Source of the DNA: Syntrophobacterales bacterium
GTDB lineage: Bacteria; Desulfobacterota; Syntrophobacteria; Syntrophobacterales; Thermodesulforhabdaceae
Assembly (NCBI GenBank): GCA_026992355.1
Contig: JALXAE010000278.1
Location: 1-38,616, forward strand
DNA length: 38,616 bases
Reading direction: 5' to 3'
A program made the position numbers and the translations under genes. Shown here in pieces: positions 34,481-38,616 of the stretch (its first letter is position 1; the number at the start of each line of letters is the position of its first letter). Under the pieces are notes generated by a model that was not told where the DNA came from, made no database searches, and was given only the letters and a program-made list of their open reading frames with translations.

Positions 34481-35384
34481 CGGCGGTAATGAACCCTTTG
34501 AAATTGTGATCGTAAGTGGAAAAGGTGGTACAGGTAAAACAAGCATTACAGCCGCTTTTGCGCTGCTTGCTAAACATTCAATTATAGCAGACTGTGATGT
34601 AGATGCGGCAAATCTTCACTTAATTCTTGAACCTAAAGTACAAGAAAAACACGAGTTTTGGAGTGGACACTACGCTACCATAAGAAATTATGACTGCAAC
34701 AAGTGCGGCATTTGCTTAGAATACTGTAGATTCGACGCCGTAAAACACGAAAAAGATGAACTCTTCATCGATGAAACATCCTGTGAAGGGTGCGGTGTCT
34801 GTGTGTATTTCTGTCCTGAAGAAGCTATCGATTTCCCTCAAAGACTATGTGGGGAATGGATGGTCTCTGAGACTAGGGCAGGCATTATGGTTCACGCTCA
34901 ACTAGGCATTGCCGCGGAAAACTCAGGTAAGTTAGTAGCTACAGTAAGAAACAAAGCTAAGGAAATAGCTCTGAATAAAAGCATACCCCTGATTTTGATT
35001 GACGGACCACCAGGAATTGGATGTCCTGTAATATCATCAATTACGGGAACAAAATTGGTTGTAGTTGTAGTCGAACCCACTCTATCGGGTTTACACGACA
35101 TGGAACGTATCCTGGCTCTAGCACGGCATTTCAAAATCCCTTCGGTTTTATGCATAAATAAGTGGGATTTAAATCCTGATATAACCCAAAAAATCGAAGC
35201 AAAGGCAGAAGAACTGAATGTACCGTTAATAGGCAAGATACCCTACGACCCGAATATAACTTCTTTACAAATTCAGAAAAAAAGTATCGTCGAAGAAGAA
35301 TCGCAAACAAAGGACATAATAGCAGAAATGTGGAATACTCTAACAAAGCTGGGGGAACAATATGGTGGAGATTCAAGAAACTGA
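34473..35384 (+). CDS. MinD-type ATPase with two 4Fe-4S motifs (second)
   Basis: A roughly 303-residue paralogue of the first ferredoxin-ATPase. It has Walker [12 protein letters not shown] (about 14-24), cysteines 75, 78, 81, 85 and 104, 107, 110, 114, and switch [13 protein letters not shown]. Two such ATPases side by side are typical of the NifX/MinD clusters of anaerobes and may form a heterodimer. ATG 34473 follows GGAG at 34460. A GTG at 34458 is the alternative. It overlaps the FmdB gene by 8 bp and the next gene by 23 bp. Confidence 0.93.
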   Translation: MRNGGNEPFEIVIVSGKGGTGKTSITAAFALLAKHSIIADCDVDAANLHLILEPKVQEKHEFWSGHYATIRNYDCNKCGICLEYCRFDAVKHEKDELFIDETSCEGCGVCVYFCPEEAIDFPQRLCGEWMVSETRAGIMVHAQLGIAAENSGKLVATVRNKAKEIALNKSIPLILIDGPPGIGCPVISSITGTKLVVVVVEPTLSGLHDMERILALARHFKIPSVLCINKWDLNPDITQKIEAKAEELNVPLIGKIPYDPNITSLQIQKKSIVEEESQTKDIIAEMWNTLTKLGEQYGGDSRN

Positions 35385-35769
35385 GGAATTTAATCTTTCT
35401 TCTAAAATTCTTCTTCTCGCTGAACAATGCGACAATGCAAGGCCTCCTGTGAAATTCAACGGCTATTACAAAGCCATAGGTCCCTGTGGTGACACAGTTG
35501 AAATATGGTTAAAAATTCAGAACGACACAGTTTTGGACGCATCGTGTAAGGTATCCGGCTGCATTCCATCCAAGGCTTGCGCAATGGCAGCCGTCACATT
35601 AGCAAAAGGTAAGAAGATTACCGATGCGTTGGCTATAAATGCACGAAATATTCTCGATTATATTCAAGAACTGCCCAACGAGTCTGAACACTGCGCTCAG
35701 CTTGCTGCAGAAACACTAGAACTGGCTATAAAGGAGTATCTTACATCTTTAGATTCAAAGGAGGAATAA
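35362..35769 (+). CDS. IscU/NifU-like iron-sulfur scaffold
   Basis: A 135-residue scaffold that assembles transient Fe-S clusters. The three conserved cysteine regions are present: GPCGD (Cys42), CKVSGCIPSKAC (Cys62, 67, 73) and EHCAQLA (Cys111). Only the N-terminal U-type domain is present. No cysteine desulfurase is in this window. It overlaps the previous ATPase by 23 bp, and the Mrp-like gene follows after 5 bp, so cluster assembly and delivery are co-expressed. Confidence 0.9.
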   Translation: MVEIQETEEFNLSSKILLLAEQCDNARPPVKFNGYYKAIGPCGDTVEIWLKIQNDTVLDASCKVSGCIPSKACAMAAVTLAKGKKITDALAINARNILDYIQELPNESEHCAQLAAETLELAIKEYLTSLDSKEE

Positions 35770-35774
35770 CAACT

Positions 35775-36692
35775 ATGAAAAGCGACAAAGGTTCAAAACA
35801 ATGCAGTACATGTAAAGACTCAAGTTGTTCTGCTTCAAAGCGGCGTCCAGGCGAAACAGATGAGGAATTTGAAGCCAGAAGAAAGCTGGCAAGCAAACTC
35901 TGCGGAATAAAACACAGGTTGGTTGTATTGTCCGGTAAAGGCGGAGTGGGAAAAAGTACTGTCGCGGTCAATTTAGCCATTGCCCTTTCCATGAAGAACC
36001 ACGAGGTTGGGCTTCTGGATGTGGATATACATGGACCTAGTATACCGACTCTTTTAGGTCTGGAAGGAGAACCAATTTATGGAGAAAAAGGGGAATTATT
36101 GCCGGTTAAATACAATGGATTGAAGGTAATTTCACCAGGCTTTTTGCTACACAGCCAAGATGATGCAGTGATATGGCGGGGTCCTATGAAAGCAGGTGTC
36201 ATAAAGCAGTTTATTGCCGATGTGGCATGGGGCGAACTAGATTACCTAGTAGTGGATTCTCCCCCGGGCACAGGGGATGAACCACTTTCTGTATGTCAGG
36301 TTCTCGAGCGAGTTGATGGTGCAGTTATTGTTACGACACCCCAGAAGGTAGCCGCTGTTGATGTACGAAAATGTATAACCTTCTGCCGTAAAGTAGGTGT
36401 TCCCATTGTAGGAGTTATTGAAAACATGAGTGGTTTTGTATGCCCCAAATGCGGTGAAGTCACCAACATCTTTAAGACAGGAGGAGGACAGCAAATTTCC
36501 GAAAGCATGGGGGTTCCCTTTCTTGGGGCTATTCCAATTGAACCAAATGTTGCATCAGCCTGTGACAACGGAAAGCCCTTTGTTAAGTATTTTCCACAAT
36601 CCAGAGCAACAGAAGTTATTTACAAAGTGGTTGAACAAATAGAAGAATCCTTCAAATCAAAGCAGAATGACCTGTCGTCAGCAGCAGGTTAA
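35775..36692 (+). CDS. Mrp/NBP35-type Fe-S cluster carrier ATPase
   Basis: A 305-residue P-loop ATPase of the Mrp/NBP35 family, which binds and hands on 4Fe-4S clusters. Walker A is VLSGKGGVGKST (about 51-62). The DVDIHGPSIPTLLG, VDSPPGTGDEPLS and VIENMSGFVCPKCGE motifs follow, the last with the CxxC cluster-bridging cysteines. An N-terminal cysteine group (Cys10, 13, 18) recalls NBP35. The start ATG has AAAGGAGG upstream. It is downstream of the U-type scaffold and before the third NifX protein. Confidence 0.95.
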   Translation: MKSDKGSKQCSTCKDSSCSASKRRPGETDEEFEARRKLASKLCGIKHRLVVLSGKGGVGKSTVAVNLAIALSMKNHEVGLLDVDIHGPSIPTLLGLEGEPIYGEKGELLPVKYNGLKVISPGFLLHSQDDAVIWRGPMKAGVIKQFIADVAWGELDYLVVDSPPGTGDEPLSVCQVLERVDGAVIVTTPQKVAAVDVRKCITFCRKVGVPIVGVIENMSGFVCPKCGEVTNIFKTGGGQQISESMGVPFLGAIPIEPNVASACDNGKPFVKYFPQSRATEVIYKVVEQIEESFKSKQNDLSSAAG

Positions 36693-36732
36693 GCTGACAA
36701 ACTAAGGGTAAATAGGAAGGGAGGAGCAATTT

Positions 36733-37071
36733 ATGAGAATAGCTGTACCAATGGCAAACGGAAAACTGTCAATGCATTTCGGACACTGTGAACAATTTGC
36801 TTTCATTGATGTCGACCCTCAAACAGGTAAAATCCTGACCAGGCGAGACGTGCCAGCGCCGCCTCATCAACCTGGCTTCTTGCCCCCCTGGATGGCTGAG
36901 CAGGGAGTAAACGTAATTATTGCCGGAGGAATGGGGCAACGAGCTTTAAATCTTTTTTCACAGCTAGGAATTAAAGTGGTAGTAGGCGCACCTGCTGATT
37001 TGCCAGAGAATCTCGTGCATGCTTATCTCAACGGAACCCTGCAGACGGGACCAAATGTGTGTGATCACTAA
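36733..37071 (+). CDS. NifX-family protein, CDH-tailed
   Basis: A 112-residue single-domain protein related to NifX and orange protein. It starts MRIAVPMANGKLSMHFGHCEQFAF, where HFGHCEQF is diagnostic of one subfamily. It has a conserved GGMGQRALNLF segment and a C-terminal CDH that can bind metal. It differs clearly from the SRFGR-type gene at 33012 and from the two-domain gene at 31983, so three subfamilies are encoded here. A strong terminator follows. Confidence 0.9.
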   Translation: MRIAVPMANGKLSMHFGHCEQFAFIDVDPQTGKILTRRDVPAPPHQPGFLPPWMAEQGVNVIIAGGMGQRALNLFSQLGIKVVVGAPADLPENLVHAYLNGTLQTGPNVCDH

Positions 37072-37097
37072 ATTGTCAACCCCGTCTCACATACCCG

Positions 37098-37121
37098 AAG
37101 GGCCCCATTGGGCCCTTTTTT
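37098..37121 (+). terminator. Intrinsic terminator after NifX/MinD/Mrp cluster
   Basis: An 8-bp stem (AAGGGCCC / GGGCCCTT) with a CATT loop is followed by a further TTT. It ends the sigma-54 transcript 26 bp after the last stop codon. Confidence 0.9.
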
Positions 37122-37160
37122 CCAAGGTACTTTTATAAAAATGATATAAAAAATCATCTG

Positions 37161-37868
37161 TCACAGGCTTAAGAGAAACTCTATTAGAGCCTCTTTTTCT
37201 GTATCAGACAGATTATCAAAAGACGGCATGTTGTCAAAAGGCTTTTCAAGCTGAAGCCTCAGATTTTCCGGCGTAACGGCTCTTCCACTAACTGGAAGTT
37301 TTTTTCTTGACGAAAGCCCTTTAAGTCCAGGACCAATCCTGGTTTTGGTCTTGTCTGTATAATGACAACCTGAGCAATTGGCCTCAAAAATCCTCTTTCC
37401 TTCAGTCTTTATACTCTCAGAAACAGTTGCTAAAGAAGTATGCTCCTTGTAGTTTGCATGAGAAAACAGATAGGTACCAGCGGATAAAGTTAACGTGGTC
37501 GTAAGAAAAATAAAAACCATAATCCCAATAATAGGAACATAAGAAAACAATTTTCGATAAGATCGCACAATTATAATCTTCACTGTCAAAAGGCCAAGGA
37601 GAATTACCGCGGTGAGAGCATGAACGGCACCTCGTGGTGTCATTGCTCCTCCCGAATGCCTCACAATAAGCAAGCATACGTAACCGATAATTAACATCAA
37701 TACAAAACCTACCCAACCCAGCGACCTGTGAATTAACCTCAGTTTTTTCACGTCAAACCGCTTTTCTGCGCGACCTAAAATCTCGAACATTGTAAAGAGA
37801 TTTAAAAAGGCTATCCCTATAAGGGGAACTGCCATCCATGACTTGACTTCAAGACTTACGCTTGTCAT
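37161..37868 (-). CDS. Four-helix membrane protein fused to cytochrome c
   Basis: A roughly 235-residue fusion. The N-terminal part has four membrane helices, with histidines in or next to them (IHRSLG, VRHSGG, AVHALT) that could bind b-type heme. The C-terminal periplasmic domain has one c-type heme site (CSGCH, about residues 165-169) and a likely axial methionine in NMPSF. I do not recognise an established complex. An electron-transfer role between quinone and periplasm is inferred. ATG 37868 has only a weak ribosome site, and TTG 37880 is the alternative. The terminator at 37884-37915 separates it from the P460-like gene upstream. Confidence 0.78.
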   Translation of the reverse strand: MTSVSLEVKSWMAVPLIGIAFLNLFTMFEILGRAEKRFDVKKLRLIHRSLGWVGFVLMLIIGYVCLLIVRHSGGAMTPRGAVHALTAVILLGLLTVKIIIVRSYRKLFSYVPIIGIMVFIFLTTTLTLSAGTYLFSHANYKEHTSLATVSESIKTEGKRIFEANCSGCHYTDKTKTRIGPGLKGLSSRKKLPVSGRAVTPENLRLQLEKPFDNMPSFDNLSDTEKEALIEFLLSL

Positions 37869-37883
37869 AGGTCTACTCAAGAA

Positions 37884-37915
37884 AAAAAGGCGACTGTTTT
37901 AGGCATCGCCTTTTT
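37884..37915 (-). terminator. Terminator between the two cytochrome genes
   Basis: AAAAAGGCGA and TCGCCTTTTT form a 10-bp stem with a 12-nt loop. On the minus strand it is followed by a T run and lies after the P460-like stop (37940). It may be bidirectional because the opposite strand also ends in T. Confidence 0.85.
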
Positions 37916-37939
37916 CAATCGTAAACTTAAATTCTCTAT

Positions 37940-38434
37940 TTACTTTTTTTCAAAATGCAAAAACCTCCAGTCTTTGTCCTTCTGAACGCTGTGGCATTTA
38001 ATACAGCCCTTTACTTTTCCCGCAGCCATAACCTTTCCACTTGGTCCATACTTAGCCCAGAACCAATCACCAGCCTCGGGGTTAAAACCTTCTACCTTAT
38101 ACATAGGCGTAATTGCCATAAGCGTTTTCTTATCTTTACCATAATTTTCCTTAACGATTATTGCCCCATAAGGCATAGGTTTATCCTCAGAAGCTGCTTT
38201 GTAGGCAATGTCATTAACGTAAACTTTAAGATAGGCCCCATGGGGACTTTTACCTTCATAAAGACACTCTTTACCTGGAAAGAAATGCCACTTGTGGTAT
38301 GGATTGTCCTTTGTAATGTACGTCCAAAAAACCGCTCCTTCCGGCTCAGGCATCTTACTTTGCCCGGCCATTAAAAACCCACTAACCGCAAATAGGCTTA
38401 CACAAACAACCACTCCCAAAATTTTTTTAAACAT
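37940..38434 (-). CDS. Cytochrome P460-like periplasmic c-type cytochrome
   Basis: A 164-residue exported protein with a signal peptide (about residues 1-23) and one heme c site, CIKCH (Cys144, Cys147, His148), near the C-terminus. The pattern GKSPHGAYLKVYVND, VKENYGKDKKTL and WFWAKYG is that of the cytochrome P460 family, whose characterised members oxidise hydroxylamine or act as c-prime-beta proteins binding NO. In an anaerobe a nitrogen-oxide or sulfur role is possible but untested. ATG 38434 has AGGAG 8 bp upstream. Confidence 0.85.
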   Translation of the reverse strand: MFKKILGVVVCVSLFAVSGFLMAGQSKMPEPEGAVFWTYITKDNPYHKWHFFPGKECLYEGKSPHGAYLKVYVNDIAYKAASEDKPMPYGAIIVKENYGKDKKTLMAITPMYKVEGFNPEAGDWFWAKYGPSGKVMAAGKVKGCIKCHSVQKDKDWRFLHFEKK

Positions 38435-38616
38435 AATAACCACTCCTTTTGACAGAAACTTTAAAAATGAACCAGTAACAGACTAATTAGGTCCTTCTTG
38501 TTTCATAATATGTAACATAGCAAACTGCAAAAGACAAATTTTCAAAGGCCAGCCTTATTGATGATGCTGCGAAAATGCAACCAGCGAAAATCACATAACA
38601 ATTCAAAGATTGATTT

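Noticed and set aside
36733-37071. Evidence for a nitrogenase locus from NifX-type genes
   Set aside because: No nifH, nifD, nifK, nifE or nifN is present. NifX-type domains are widespread in anaerobes without nitrogen fixation.
38444-38616. A GG-N10-GC spacing on the minus strand near the P460-like gene, resembling sigma-54
   Set aside because: Only the GG and GC agree. The rest of the -24 and -12 boxes does not match consensus.

Overview
The window is a gene-dense, roughly 42-44% GC bacterial chromosome segment. I see no rRNA or tRNA genes, CRISPR array or insertion sequence. The gene content suggests a strictly anaerobic deltaproteobacterium, probably a sulfate reducer (Desulfobacterota, Syntrophobacter-like). 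The evidence is a B12-dependent ribonucleotide reductase as the only RNR present, a sigma-54-linked cluster of NifX-like proteins and MinD/Mrp ATPases resembling the orange-protein (orp) locus of Desulfovibrio, a YeiH-type putative sulfate exporter, a DUF3786 iron-sulfur protein, and c-type cytochromes. The exact taxon cannot be fixed from the sequence alone.

Layout. 1-3966 (minus strand) is a chaperone operon, dnaK, cbpA-type dnaJ, cbpM and the 5' part of clpB. 4245-7175 (plus) holds nrdJ and endonuclease V. 7147-9706 (minus) holds lhgO-radA. 9846-12918 (plus) holds a DUF3786 Fe-S protein, then two small proteins coupled to a YeiH-family transporter that ends in a strong terminator. 12984-16602 (minus) holds an ABC exporter and mgtE. 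mgtE has a long leader that can fold into two mutually exclusive structures, one of which buries the mgtE ribosome binding site. 16900-18623 holds threonine aldolase convergent with a Sua5/YciO gene. 18757-25217 (plus) runs ppx/gppA, guaB, guaA, a UPF0280 gene, a YfcE-type phosphodiesterase, a HIT protein, a LapA-domain protein and a 96-residue unknown. 25344-29546 (plus) holds an MFS transporter, an HDOD protein, an ABC-2 ATPase/permease pair and a secreted PEBP protein. 29523-30823 holds divergent mutT-type and nfo repair genes. 30867-31670 (minus) is an exported protein of unknown function.

31792-37121 (plus) is the most distinctive block. A near-consensus sigma-54 promoter with two phased upstream dyads precedes a tightly coupled series: a NifX/zinc-ribbon protein, a DUF5320 protein, a NifX protein, a MinD-type ATPase with two 4Fe-4S motifs, an FmdB zinc ribbon, a second such ATPase, a NifU/IscU-like scaffold, an Mrp/NBP35 ATPase and a third NifX protein, closed by a terminator. 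The content suggests assembly or carriage of a metal-sulfur cofactor under an enhancer-binding activator that is not in the window. 37161-38434 (minus) holds a membrane b/c-type cytochrome fusion and a cytochrome P460-like protein.

The strongest candidates for something undescribed are the mgtE leader (14364-14620), the sigma-54/tandem-dyad control region (31792-31929) with its cofactor cluster, and the in-frame internal start that would release a free zinc-ribbon protein (32355).
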